DNA of 64,000 bases, taken from Sipunculus nudus (Eukaryota > Annelida > Sipuncula > Golfingiida > Sipunculidae). The notes under the pieces were generated by a model. That model worked only from the letters and a program-made list of their open reading frames with translations. It did not search any database and was not told where the DNA came from. The stretch is taken from NCBI GenBank assembly GCA_026874595.1, contig CM049318.1, positions 42,574,456 through 42,638,455 of the forward strand. Direction: 5' to 3'. A program made the translations under genes and the position numbers. This document shows, piece after piece, positions 37,176 to 48,825 of the stretch; positions within the stretch are counted from its first letter, which is position 1; the number at the start of each line of letters is the position of its first letter.

Positions 37176-37416
37176 AGATGCTAGTGAGGACGTCAGTATA
37201 CGAGGGAACAAGGGGATGCTAGTGAGGACGTCAGTATACGAGGGAACAAGGGAATGCTAGTGAGGACGTCAGTATACGGGGGATCAAGGGGATGCTAGTG
37301 AGGACGTCAGTATACGAGGGAACAAGGGGATGCTAGTTAGGACATCAGTATACGAGGGATCAAGGGAACGCTAGTGAGGACGTCTGTATACGAGGGAACA
37401 AGGGGATGCTAGTGAA
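37176..37416. repeat. Reverse-oriented fragment of the 38-bp minisatellite, about 6 copies
   Basis: GATGCTAGTGAGGACGTCAG followed by TATACGAGGGAACAAGGG is the reverse complement of the unit at 29611-34630 in its older GCATCC/TTCCCTCG form. It lies 2.5 kb away in opposite orientation, implying an inversion or an independent seeding. Confidence 0.92.
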
Positions 37417-37429
37417 TTATATATATATA

Positions 37430-38816
37430 TGTTACAGGCAATTTGTGAAACCAGGCATTTCGTGAAATGACTGAAATTTTTAGGCATTTCGTGAAATGAC
37501 TGTTTCACTCAAGCATTTCATGAAATGACTAAAATTTCCAGGCATTACACGTAATGACTGAAATTTGGTGATCATTTTTACACACTTTGCCTGAGGGTGT
37601 TTTAGGCAATTAGTGTAACAACCGAATCTTCATTTTTGGTGTTTTATTTTTCAAAATAGTCACCACAAGTGGTCCATGCTTGCATTTTGGCTGTGTACAT
37701 TGTCAATGACACTTATTCACCACTGATCTGCTTACATCATGATATTTTATCAACTATGACTGTTTGCTAAATCAACTGACCTGCTCAGATCTCTGCAGCC
37801 CATAGTCACAGGTCAGTTTGGTAACACATGCTCTCCAGGGATCTGCTCATTAGGGCTGAAAGTTATGGTCACATGCCATAATGAATCGCAATCTGTCCAA
37901 ACCACAGTACGGGTCTGCCAGCAGTTAATTACCTTGATCTGCTCACATCCTCCAGTGATTTACTGTTGAGATTGGGGGTATAAGAGGTGACCAGAATTTT
38001 GTTCATCACTTGTCACTTGTTGATGACAACTGAACTGCTGTCATTTGTTCACCCATTGAATATGGCTAATGAACTTAAATTTAGAGAAGAATTGTTTGAA
38101 AAGTACACAAAGTGTCAGAAGTATCTGATTCCTAGAGATGAATATTACTCTACAATTGATCAGTTGAAGAATGACTCCCAGACCTAGAAACATTTTGGGT
38201 GTCATCGTAGACCGTAATGAAAACGAACTGTACACCATTGGCGTGAAAGCTGGGATACTGAAGTCTAAGTTCACCAGAATGAGTTTTCCCTTTGCCCACT
38301 ACGTTTACTGACCAACACTGATATCAACACAGAAGAGAGGATATCTGTAAGAGAAGCACTGAAAAAGAGCGCTTCAGGAGGCCAAGGATTTCTGCGTTGC
38401 AGTTGTGCAAGTTCTGGGTCAAAGAAGTGTAGTTCCAGGAGGTGTCAGTGTTTCAAGGCCAATCTGAGGTGTAACAGTCGCTGCCACAACAGTCTGTCAT
38501 GCAGTAATAAGTAAAAAGCGGTTATATATTGCACTTCAAAGTGCTCCTGCATTAAAGCTTTGTTTTAAAACAATATCCTGTGTTACAAGAGCGAAAAATA
38601 AAATAAACTGATTTTCAACCGACCATGGGTGTTCTCATTCAGCAAGAAATAGCATTCAGGCATTACGTGAAATGACTGGGCCCTAATTTCAGTCATTACG
38701 TGTAATGCCTGGAAATTTTAGTCATTTCATGAAATGCCTGAGTGAAACAGTCATTTCACGAAATGCCTAAAAATTTCAGTCATTTCAAGAAATGCCTGGT
38801 TTCACAAATTGCCTGT

Positions 38817-38820
<4 letters not shown>
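37430..38820 (+). mobile_element. Decayed Ginger/KRBA2-type DNA transposon
   Basis: Terminal inverted repeats of about 130 bp begin TGTTACAGGCAATTTGTGAA at both ends (right end inverted). Each arm contains four nearly palindromic modules of the form GCATTTCGTGAAATGAC. The flanks are TA repeats on both sides, so the target duplication (compatible with TATA) cannot be proven. The interior encodes two remnants of a Ginger/KRBA2-like integrase protein. TGT…ACA ends and this protein type agree with Ginger transposons. Internal deletion makes the copy non-autonomous. Confidence 0.75.
38062..38514 (+). pseudogene. Ginger/KRBA2-like integrase remnant: N- and C-terminal parts, core deleted
   Basis: An N-terminal piece starts MANELKFREELFEKY at 38062 and stops at 38187. 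An in-frame ATG lies 25 codons upstream but the family-like sequence begins here. A second piece in another frame (38186-38311) carries RNILGVIVDRNENELYTIG, which resembles the C-terminal beta-barrel region. A third piece (38320-38514) carries SGGQGFLRCSC…C..RRCQCFKANLRC…RCHN and ends at TAA, matching the cysteine-rich tail typical of KRBA2-like proteins. The DDE integrase core and HHCC finger that should lie between pieces one and two are missing, and the frame shifts. Identification is from memory of the family pattern, not a search. Confidence 0.7.

Positions 38821-38887
<67 letters not shown>
38821..38887. repeat. (TA)n microsatellite
   Basis: About 33 TA units follow the Ginger right end, and a shorter TA stretch precedes the left end. 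Homology of the next segment to copy C at 50.2 kb, which also begins after a TA run, suggests Ginger inserted into the TA tract of a TGTTAC-family element. Confidence 0.95.
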
Positions 38888-38890
<3 letters not shown>

Positions 38891-39354
38891 TTTTTAAAAA
38901 TTATTCTGTTTATCCTGTTTAAATAATTTATAACCTAATCCTTACACTGATTAAAAAAAAGGATAGACATGATACATGGCCATATTTCGTTCATTTAACT
39001 TGGTCACCGTCATTTTGATTCATTTAAACAGATAGTGATTCTGTGTATCTAGTGGTTTTCCATACCTGTATATGTTCACGTACACATTCGTGTCACGAGA
39101 AGTCAATATTTGAATTGTCTAAGTTAATTTGCATGAAATTTAAATTATAAAATTATTGGCCATCTTACCCACCTGCGATTATATTACAGTATGGTCCGAT
39201 TTACCCACTTGCATTTTTATTACAATATGGGCAGGATATGGTTATTACAATATGGGCCGTTTTGTATTACAATATGGGCCGTTATTACAAAAGTCGTTTT
39301 TATTACATTATAGGCAATTATTACAATATTATTATTACATTATGTGTCGTAACA
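38888..39354. mobile_element. TGTTAC-family element fragment, copy B (right half)
   Basis: It aligns by eye with 50182-50618. Shared text includes CATGGCCATATTTCG, CACATTCGTGT(C/T)ACGAGAAG, TCAATATTTGAATTGTCTAA and the TTACAATATGGGC modules. It ends with GTGTCGTAACA at 39354. The left half is absent or displaced by the Ginger insertion. Confidence 0.75.
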
Positions 39355-40211
39355 TATATCCTTGAAATGTAAAAAATATTTGAAGTTTGACAGTTGAGAC
39401 AAGTAGTCCCGGCCGTCCCACAGTGCCGAAACAGAAGAGGTACATTTTTTGTAGAAACGATGTCTGGCGGAAGGGTGCGTCCTGGCCAGTCTAGCTGATG
39501 ACGTCACTGTTATCAAAAACTAATTTGAATAAGAGTTTTTCTCTAGGGATATTTTTCCTGAGTGGGTATTGCTTGGACGAAAATAAGTTGAGAGTCTGGG
39601 GAACTCCCAGAGACAGTCATTAAGTTAAATGGTTCAGAATTTTCCAGCCAGACACCCCCGGCTGAACATCAAAGCCAACAGAAAACCAGAACTCACCGCG
39701 GAAAGGCCGGCGAGTGTTTGTTTGTGGTGGTTTCCTATTTTGAGCCTGCTTTATGGCACTGACACGGCCCATCAATCCGATGCTGTCGTGTTAAATGTGC
39801 CACGTTCTAACCTCAATCACCTAAGGATTTATTCAAGCCTGCCATTGAGTTTTGTACATAATTGCTTAAGGAGGTGGCGTTGTCGGTCCAATATTTTTTC
39901 TAGCTGCGCTTTCAGGTAGCTCGCTTCATATACATTCCCCTGAAAAACAGGTGTGATTGATTTGATGCCAGTGGAAGACATTCTGCCTCCTCCGAGGAGG
40001 TATGATGTCACAACCACGTGTCCCATAATGATCAGCTTGCCGAAATAACCAGCTTTGATCTATTGGTCAAATTTTTAAACTTCTTTCTCTCCTCATTAAC
40101 ATAGCTCATCTTGTAATCAACATTTGTACTCCGTGCACATTGAATCGCTTTTTATCAAACAAAAAATATGTAACTGTGCACGTGTAGGTGTGTTTTTAAA
40201 TTCCTGTAAAA
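39355..40211. other. Intergenic DNA, no feature recognised
   Basis: A 96-codon frame at 39629-39919 has no recognisable domain. Confidence 0.5.
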
Positions 40212-41438
40212 GTGATCATCTAGAGGTTGGTCAATACAGCAGGGTTGTGTGATGGCGTTGTCCATTAAGAGGTTGGTCAATACAGCAGGGTTGTGTGATG
40301 GCGTTGTCCATTAAGAGGTTGGTCAATACAGCAGGGTTGTGTGATGGCGGTGTCCTCTAGAGGTTGGTCAATACAGCAGGGTTGTGTGATGGCGTTGTCC
40401 TTTAAGAGGATGGTCAATACAGCAGGGTTGTGTGATGGCGTGATCATCTAGAGGTTGGTCAATACAGCAGGGTTGTGTGATGGCGTTGTCCATTAAGAGG
40501 ATGGTCAATACAGCAGGGTTGTGTGATGGCGTGGTCATCTAGAGGTTGGTCAATACAGCAGGATGTGTGATGGCGTTGTCCATTAAGAGGATGGTCAATA
40601 CAGCAGGGTTGTGTGATGGCGTGGTCCTCTAGAGGATGGTCAAAGCAGCAGGGTTGTGTGATGGCGTTGTCCATTAAGAGGATGGTCAATACAGCAGGGT
40701 TGTGTGATGGCGGGGTCCTCTAGAGGATGGTCAATACAGCAGGGTTGTGTGATGGCGTTGTCCATTAAAAGGATGGTTAATACAGCAGGGTTGTGTGATG
40801 GCGGTGTCCTCTAGAGGATGGTCAATACAGCAGGGTTGTGTGATGGCGTTGTTCATTAAGAGGATGGTCAATACAGCAGGATTGTGTGATGGCGTGGTCC
40901 TCTAGAGGATGGTCAAAACAGCAGGGTTGTGTGATGGCGTTGTCCATTAAGAGGATGGTCAATACAGCAGGGTTGTGTGATGGCGTGGTCCTTTAGAGGA
41001 TGGTCAAAACAGCAGGGTTGTGTGATGGCGTTGTCCATTAAGAGGATGGTCAATACAGCAGGGTTGTGTGATGGCGTTGTCCATTAAGATGATGGTCAAT
41101 ACAGCAGGGTTGTGTGAAGGGAAGGTCCTTTGGAGGATGGTCAATACAGCAGGGTTGTGTGATGGGAAGTTCCTTTAGAGGATGGTCAATACAGCAGGGT
41201 TGTGTGATGGCGTTGTCCATTAAGATGATGGTCAATACAGCAGGGTTGTGTGATGGGAAGGTCCTTTAGAGGATGGTCAATACAGCAGGGTTGTGTGTTG
41301 GGAAGGTCCTTTAGAGGATGGTCAATACAGCAGGGTTGTGTGTTGGGGTGGTCCTTTAGAGGATGGTCAATACATCAGGGTTGTGTGATGGCGTTGTCCA
41401 TTAAGATGATGGTCAATACAGCAGGGTTGTGTGATGGT
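40212..41438. repeat. Minisatellite, 46-bp unit, about 27 copies
   Basis: The consensus is approximately GGATGGTCAATACAGCAGGG followed by TTGTGTGATGGCGTTGTCCATTAAGA. In the middle of the array two forms alternate, GTTGTCCATTAAG and GTGGTCCTCTAGAG, giving a 92-bp dimer. A third form, GGGAAGGTCCTTTAG, dominates at the right. Confidence 0.96.
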
Positions 41439-42751
41439 GATGGTGTGATGGGTCCTCCGCCCTCCCCCCCCCCCCCATGCCGGCTTTTTTAAACCTTGCA
41501 GAATAGGCGTTATTTAATCGGCATGATATCCTTATACAAGTTCTTCTCCACGTTAAGGGTGACTAAATCTTAATATCATAAGACCTTTTAACTAGGTAGT
41601 GCCATTGGTTTTGAATTTCTTTATGCATGCCATCTGTAAAATTAATTCAGCAATCCTTCAGTTCTTCTTCCATCAAAAATGTACTCCGCTGCCCCTTTCG
41701 CTGTATAAAGTGACAGATGACTCATCTTTGAACATTTATCATTTATCTGTGAATTGTCTGTCATCAATATTCCACACATGCAGTTATTTCAAATACGAAC
41801 GTAATAATCACTTACTAAATGGCATACGAAATAATGTTTTGTGTTAGGGGACAAATAACTTTCCCAAAATGTGTCATTTTCCCACCTCATAATGTGTTCA
41901 AAAGCTGGATGATCTGCATGACATATCCTGTATTAAAAAAAAACTGAGACTGACAGAAAAATAAAACTCGTTGTGTTGATGGAGTTGATCTTCATGTGAA
42001 CTTCATATTATTGTGACTTCAAGAGCACTTGATATGGCTCAAAGGGTTAACGTTCCAGTGGTACCATTCATATATATAAATGCATTAAATTTCATTTGTA
42101 AAAGAGAAGCTGAAATCAAATTTTGGAAAAGGAATAAGGTCTCAATGATGAGGTGATTGAGTGGCCTGTTTAGTTTGCAACAAATGATAAGACAATAGGT
42201 TTAAAGAAAATAAAAAGGTCAGGAACAAGGTCATCGTGCATGACAGGGATTTTTGTATAACTAATGTTCGTCTAATTTGACTTCATAGCACCGACCGTTT
42301 CTTGATATAAATCCGTAAAAGAATCTGAGGGACTGGGATGTTGATAATTCTAGTGGTTCAGCTTTCAATAAATGCATGTATCTTATTTTCTAGTTTCAAC
42401 TCGACAAGCAGATATTGTCTCATTTATCGAACTTACACCATTTTGACGGCTAAAACCTACCAAGTATCATGTTATCTCGCGATGTATATGTCAGAAATTG
42501 TTCCATCTCGGAAAATATATCATTAGGTGTGATGACCTTCATGGTTCAATACAACCTAATAACGTGAAGTAATTGATCTCGGCTTCAGTTTACTGTATAA
42601 CTGTAGTAAAACAGCAAGCATGAATTTAATTCCATGTCCATACTGGCATGGTCATTTTCCTAGGGAAAGCTTTCGGTAAAGTAAATCTTAATTACTCCCC
42701 GAACATGCCCTGCGTGACAGCTATTTCATGACATGTTTTCTTTCTGTGCAG
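41439..42751. other. Intergenic DNA with a C13 run
   Basis: C run at 41464-41476 follows the minisatellite. Nothing else is identified. Confidence 0.5.
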
Positions 42752-42828
42752 TTCAAGCGAGGAGGGCAGGCAGTCAGGGATATAAGGGATAATATAACCT
42801 GGAATACGGAAGTTCTGAAAACACTGTG
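42752..42828 (+). other. Candidate internal exon (77 bp)
   Basis: A pyrimidine-rich TTTTCTTTCTGTGCAG acceptor ends at 42751 and a GTAAGTGG donor begins at 42829. Between them frame 1 is open (begins FKRGGQAVRDIRD) while the other two forward frames have stops. Upstream of the acceptor the sequence is AT-rich, as in introns. I recognise no protein, and there is no second exon in the window to support it, so chance is a real alternative. Confidence 0.25.
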
Positions 42829-44249
42829 GTAAGTGGTTATCTTTTTCTTTGCCTTTTTCTTAGGTAGGAAAAGATTCCATTATAATTTGGAGCACAAGTG
42901 AAAATGTAGAAGAAATCACTGAAGCTTATATTCTTAAACTTGTGTAGACATTCACATATTATATTATACAAAAGTTGCATAAAAGATGACACAACAATAA
43001 TGAGTTATTGAAATCGTAACATTCACTTGGTGTATATTATGTAAAATTTTTATTTAAGTTTATAAAAGAATCGATTCTTCATATAAGAACAAAAATTTAA
43101 CGATTAATTGAAAATCCGGTTGCTTTTATGAGAACAACACATACACGTAAAAGAAGAATTAACTGTTTATAGGTCAACCATAAGTCAATGTTACGACAAA
43201 TTTCCACATCAGCTTAAATCTAGCAAAGTACATTTCTATTCCCTCAATTGCGTCCTTTAACCCTTATTGTCACGGCCATGCATTCACAATTGCGATATGC
43301 TTCATTTCGGATGTTCCGGTATTATGCATGCATGTTAACATTTATATTTGTATGTATGTTGGTAGTTTGTATGCATTAGATTTCTGACAAAAGTTCCTTT
43401 GAGTGTTTCAGACCTATGGTATAACTAAAGTGAAACTTTGCCGAATTTTCTGGTTTTGTATCTCATTTTTTTTCTGTCGGGTATTCTATTTCAATCATAA
43501 TCGTTTTACAGCTCCTGATGACTTTGACAAACTTTTTTGAAGCTGCTACACAAGATACACAGGCCAGTACGATTAACTGGCACGTGATATCCATGGTAAT
43601 ATTTATTTGTAAAGAATAAATATATATTTGAGATTCTATCCGACTGGAAAAAAAACTTTTTATGTGATTTTGTGTAGCATAAAACGAAATCAAATACAGT
43701 TGTGGAGGTCAGGGCTTGATTTTAATCAACCGGCCACTGCTTTTAGTGTGGTATTCATCAACTAACATATGCAGATGGATTCCTCAAACAACTTTTGCAG
43801 ATAGGTCGTCATGGTTACAGGTGTCCTTTAGTCAGCTGATCCAGTAGAACGACAGGTGCCAGTATTTTATTTTATTTTATTTTTTTTTTACTTCTCATGC
43901 AGTATGCAGCATGCTATTTCCGTAAATGAACATTTAAAGTTCCCCATTTTCAACAGACCCGAGCTATTATTTTTTTTTGTAACTTAAGAAAGTCAACGTG
44001 GATGAAGATTTATTGTTAACAAGTTAAGTTATATATCTAATAGAATCACCTGCAGAATCACCTGCAGACCTCTTTTGCCCTTCACGATTAAATAAAGCAC
44101 TTTTTTTTGCATCAAGACCACCTAAAACAGAAACTTTGTTGCATGAAATATCAACGTTCGTTGTTTGTCGCCCTTTGATCTGAACAGTGGTTTATGTTTG
44201 TCTGTCACAGACTTAAACTGAAGGTCTGAATTATTGTAATCTTTCATGA
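42829..44249. other. Intergenic or intronic DNA, no feature recognised
   Basis: AT-rich, with T runs near 43880-44110. Confidence 0.5.
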
Positions 44250-46232
44250 AATGTGTGTGTACACACGTTATTGACTGGAGACGTATGGAATATTTGGTCA
44301 TGTTGTGTGTACACACGTTATTTACCAGAGGCGTTTGGGATATTTGGTCATGTTGTGTGTTCACACGTTATTTACCAGAGACGTATGGGATATTTGATCA
44401 TGTTGTGTGTACACACGTTATTTACTGGAGACGTATGGAATATTTGGTCATGTTGTGTGTACACAGGTTATTCACTAGAGACGTATGGGATATTTTATTA
44501 TGTTGTGTGTTCACACGTTATTTACCAGAGACGTTTTGTTTTTGGGTAATTTCTGTGTACACACGTTATTTACTGGAGGCGTATGGGATATTTGATCATG
44601 TTGTGTGTACACACGTTATTTACTAGAGACGTTTTGTTTTTGGGTCATTTCTGTGTTCACACGTTATTTACTGGAGACGTATGGGATATTTTATCATGTT
44701 GTGTGTACACACGTTATTCACTAGAGACGTATGGGATATTTTATCATGTTGTGTGTTCACACGTTATTCACTAGAGACGTATGGGATATTTGATCATGTT
44801 GTGTGTACACACATTATTCACTAGAGACGTATGGGATATTTAGTCATGTTGTGTGTACACACGTTATTTACCAGAGACGTTTTGTTTTTGGGTCATTTCT
44901 GTGTACACACGTTATTTACTGGAGACGTATGGGATATTTGGTCATTTTGTGTGTTCACACGTTATTTACTAGAGACGTTTTGTTTTTGGGTCATTTCTGT
45001 GTACACACGTTATTTACTGGAGACATATGGGATATTTGATCATGTTGTGTGCACACACGTTATTCACTAGAGACGTATGGGATATTTGATCATGTTGTGT
45101 GTTCACACGTTATTCACTAGAGACGTATGGGATATTTGAACTAGTTGTGTGTACACACGTTATTTACTGGAGACGTATGGGATATTTGGTCATGTTGTGT
45201 CTTCACACGTTATTTACTAAAGACGTTTTGTTTTTGGGTCATTTCTGTGTACACACGTTATTCACTAGAGACGTATGGGATATTTTATCATGTTGTGTGT
45301 ACACACGTTATTCACTAGAGACGTATGGGATATTTTATCATGTCGTGTGTTCACACGTTATTCACTAGAGACGTATGGGATATTTGATCATGTTGTGTGT
45401 ACACACGTTATTTACTAGAGACGTTTTGTTTTTGGGTCATTTCTGTGTACACGTTATTTACTGGAGACGTATGGGATATTTGATCATGTTGTGTGTTCAC
45501 ACGTTATTTACTAGAGACGTTTTGTTTTTGGGTCATTTCTGTGTACACACGTTATTTACTGGAGACGTATGGGATATTTGATCATGTTGTGTGTACACAC
45601 ATTATTTATTAGAGACGTATGGGATATTTGATCATGTTGTATGTTCACACGTTATTCACTAGAGACGTATGGGATATTTGATCATGTTGTGTGTACACAC
45701 GTTATTTACTGGAGACGTATGGGATATTTGGTCATGTTGTGTGTTAACACGTTATTTACTAGAGACGTTTTATTTTTGGGTCATTTCTGTGTACACACGT
45801 TATTTACTGGAGACATATGGGATATTTGATCATGTTGTGTGTACACACGTTATTCACTAGAGACGTCTAGGATATTTGATCATGTTGTGTGTACACACGT
45901 TATTTACTGGAGACGTCTAGGATATTTGATCATGTTGTGTGTACACACGTTATTTACTGGAGACATATGGGATATTTGATCATGTTGTGTGTACACACGT
46001 TATTTACTAGAGGCGTCTGGGATATTTGATCATGTTGTGAGTACACACGTTATTTACTGGAGACGTCTAGGATATTTGATCATGTTGTGTGTACACACGT
46101 TATTTCCTGGAGACATATGGGATATTTGATCATGTTGTGTGTACACACGTTATTTACTGGAGACATATGGGATATTTGATCATGTTGTGTGTACACACGT
46201 TATTCACTAGAGACGTCTAGGATATTTGATCA
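44250..46232. repeat. Minisatellite, 50/48-bp units, about 40 copies
   Basis: Two unit types share GTGTGTACACACGTTATTTA and CTGGAGACG/CTAGAGACG. Type 1 continues TATGGGATATTTGATCATGTT (50 bp). Type 2 continues TTTTGTTTTTGGGTCATTTCT (48 bp). Type 2 is interspersed at 44.5-45.8 kb and absent from the last 400 bp, where a CGTCTAGGATATT variant spreads. Each full unit contains the 12-bp perfect palindrome GTGTGTACACAC. Confidence 0.97.
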
Positions 46233-46233
46233 G

Positions 46234-46976
46234 GCACATGAGAGAGGGTTGTTGTAATAACGTTCACTATTGAAATAACGTTCGCTATTGTAATAAATTT
46301 CGTTATTGGTATAAATTCTGACGTGAGAGGATTACAATATTTGGAATACTATAATTCCCCAGCATTTTACAATTGAACACAAATATAAAATAATGTTGGC
46401 ATTTTAAGATGGACGATGAGGGAAATTATTTTTCAGTGGTGAGATAAAACAGGCCACTTGTTTTTATAACCATAGTGACCGTTATTACAATAGTGGTTGC
46501 ATGACCCGGTCACTTTTGTAATAACGTTCGCTATTGGTATAAATTTCATTATAGGTAAAATTAATGACATATGGGTGGATTACAACGTTTGGAATACTAT
46601 GATCCCCCAGCATTTTACAATTGAACACAAATATAAAACAATGATGGCATTTCAAGAGGAACCATGAGAGAATTATTTCTTCAGTGGTGAGATATAACTG
46701 GCGGCTAGCTTTTATTACAATAGTGACCGTTATTACAATAGTGGTTGCACGACCAGGTCACTATTGAAATAACTTTCACTATTGTAATAGATTTCGTTAT
46801 AGGAATAATAAATGATGTTAGAGTGGATGTTTGGAATAATACAATACTGCAGCATTCTAGGCTTGAACACAAATATAAAACAATGTGGCATTTTAAGATG
46901 AACGATGAGAGGGATTATTTCTTCAGTGGTCAGATAAACGTGGCCGCTCGTTTATATTACAAGAGTGACCGTTATT
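46234..46976. mobile_element. Head-to-tail trimer of a ~250-bp MITE-like unit
   Basis: Three copies begin near 46234, 46498 and 46747. Each runs from GTCAC(T)…GTAATAACGTTC(G/A)CTATTG through CCCCAGCATTTTACAATTGA and AACACAAATATAAAA to TTACAATAGTGACCGTTATT and TTACAATAGTGGTTGCA. The two ends of a unit are inverted versions of the ATTACAATAGTG module. The array begins directly at the edge of the 50-bp minisatellite. No protein is encoded. Confidence 0.75.
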
Positions 46977-47089
46977 GTCTCCCCAGTCCTATGGTTTCAA
47001 GACGGTCCACCGCCGCCGCCGAAGAAAATTCTTTATGAACGGGATAACTAAAAAAATATTTCACTGATCTTTATTAAACTTAACAAGTG

Positions 47090-48330
47090 TGTATAGATAT
47101 AGGTAAGAGGACGAAGCCATTTAAAATGGGGTCATGACCTTTGCTAGAAGAGTGATTTGATTAAGTCCATTTTGTGCTGAAAATAACAAAAATTCTTAAA
47201 TATTGGTCCAAAAATCATGGTGACCGAAGATCTTGGATAGCCATTTGATGTGCCAGAAACTGACGGCGCCTCCTACTATCCTTTTCTTGATTTCACGCCT
47301 TTTAATTCCCCCATAATTTTCAATAAATTAGTTTCCGCATGACAATTCCAGCTTATATTGATGTATGGATTTCAAACTTGACTTATATATGGCCCATCAA
47401 TTAAGCAAGCATCCTATTGATTTTGGGGTCACAAGATCAAAGGTCAAGGTCACAGGACATCGTTAAAAATGTTTGATGCATTTTCAGCCAAATTTTCATC
47501 TCAGACCTTTTATCTTGCATATATAGTTTACCTGTCAATAGAGGAAGACCCCTATCAATTTCGAGGTCACAAGGTCAAAGGTGAAGGTCACAGGAGCCAT
47601 CTGTCCAAAAATTAGGTTCCGAGATGATAATTCTAGCTTGGAATAATATATGGATTTCAAACTTGACTTATATATGGCCCATCAATAAAGCAAGACCTCT
47701 ATTGATTTTGAGGTCATGAGGTCAAAAGTCAAGGTCACAGTACCCACATCTTAAAAAAAAAAACTTGTGGATGCATTTTAAGCCAAACGTTTAATCAGAG
47801 ACCTTCCTCCTTGCAGATATAGCTCACGTAGCAATAGAGGAAGATCGATATCAATTTTGGGGTTACAGGGTCAAAGGTGAAGGTCACAGGAGCCATCTGT
47901 CCAAAAATTCATTTCTTGATGATAATTCCAGCTTGGATTATATATGAGTTTCAAACTTGACTTATATATGGCCCATCAATAAAACAAGAATCCTATTGAT
48001 TTTGGGGTCATGAGGTCAAAGGTCAAGGTCACAAGACCCACACCTTTTAAAGATTGTGGATGCATTTCAAGCAATACTTTTTATCGTAAGCCTTTCCTCT
48101 TGCAACTATAGTTGACCTGCCAATGGGTGAAGATTCCTATAAATTTTTGGGTCACAAGGTCATAGGTCGATGTGACAGGAGCCATCTGTTCACAAATCTT
48201 TGGAAACAGATTCTTGGTCAACCCCATAATTTTGAAGTACTGCATCTTTTTCCTTCAAATTTGACACAACAATCTCAATCAAGCTGTCAGACAAGTTCAA
48301 ACATTTGTGACCTTGGCCTTGTCATGTGTC
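47090..48330. repeat. Tandem repeat, ~145/290-bp, rich in AGGTCA half-sites
   Basis: CTTGACTTATATATGGCCCATCAAT recurs near 47377, 47661 and 47957 (period about 290 bp). Alternate half-units carry GAGGTCACAAGGTCAAAGGTGAAGGTCACAGGAG-like blocks near 47425, 47565, 47705, 47860, 48005 and 48150. These contain AGGTCA direct repeats spaced by one base and TCAAGGTCA, shapes recognised by nuclear receptors. The repeat resembles a common bivalve dispersed repeat. No gene is seen. Confidence 0.8.
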
Positions 48331-48438
48331 AATTTGTACCTCAGAAGAAGGGTGCCTATTTTAGAAGGGGGAATGCGTTATATGTCTTGGGATACTACGG
48401 CAACTCCAACGCCAGGAATCTTTATCACGATAGTGGTC

Positions 48439-48703
48439 GCCCGACACGGTCACTGTTGTAATAAAGGTCACTGTTGTAATAAAGGTCACTAGTGTAATAA
48501 AGGTCACTAGTGTAATAAAGGTCACTAGTGTAATAAAGGTCACTAGTGTAATAAAGGTCACTGTTGTAATAAAGGTTACTGTTGTAATAAAGGTCACTAG
48601 TGTAATAAAGGTCACTAGTGTAATAAAGGTCACTAGTGTAATAAAGGTTACTGTTGTAATAAAGGTCACTAGTGTAATAAAGGTCACTAGTGTAATAACA
48701 TAT
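48439..48703. repeat. Tandem repeat, 18-bp unit, about 14 copies
   Basis: The unit is AATAAAGGTCACTAGTGT, with a variant GTTGT for AGTGT. It gives both an AATAAA hexamer and an AGGTCA half-site every 18 bp on the + strand. The open frame on the minus strand is an artefact of the six-codon period. Confidence 0.95.
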
Positions 48704-48825
48704 AAAATACCAACTGATACGTTTCTGGGAAAACTGAGTATGAATTGTGTGTGGTTTTTTTTCGGGGAATGCCATTAGTTAGGTAGAATCTCAACGAATC
48801 TTTGAAAAATTTCCGCCTGCAACAT

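Noticed and set aside
44122..45860. Cluster of frames reading MGYLIMLCVHTLFTRDV-type repeats
   Set aside because: Translation of the 50/48-bp minisatellite.
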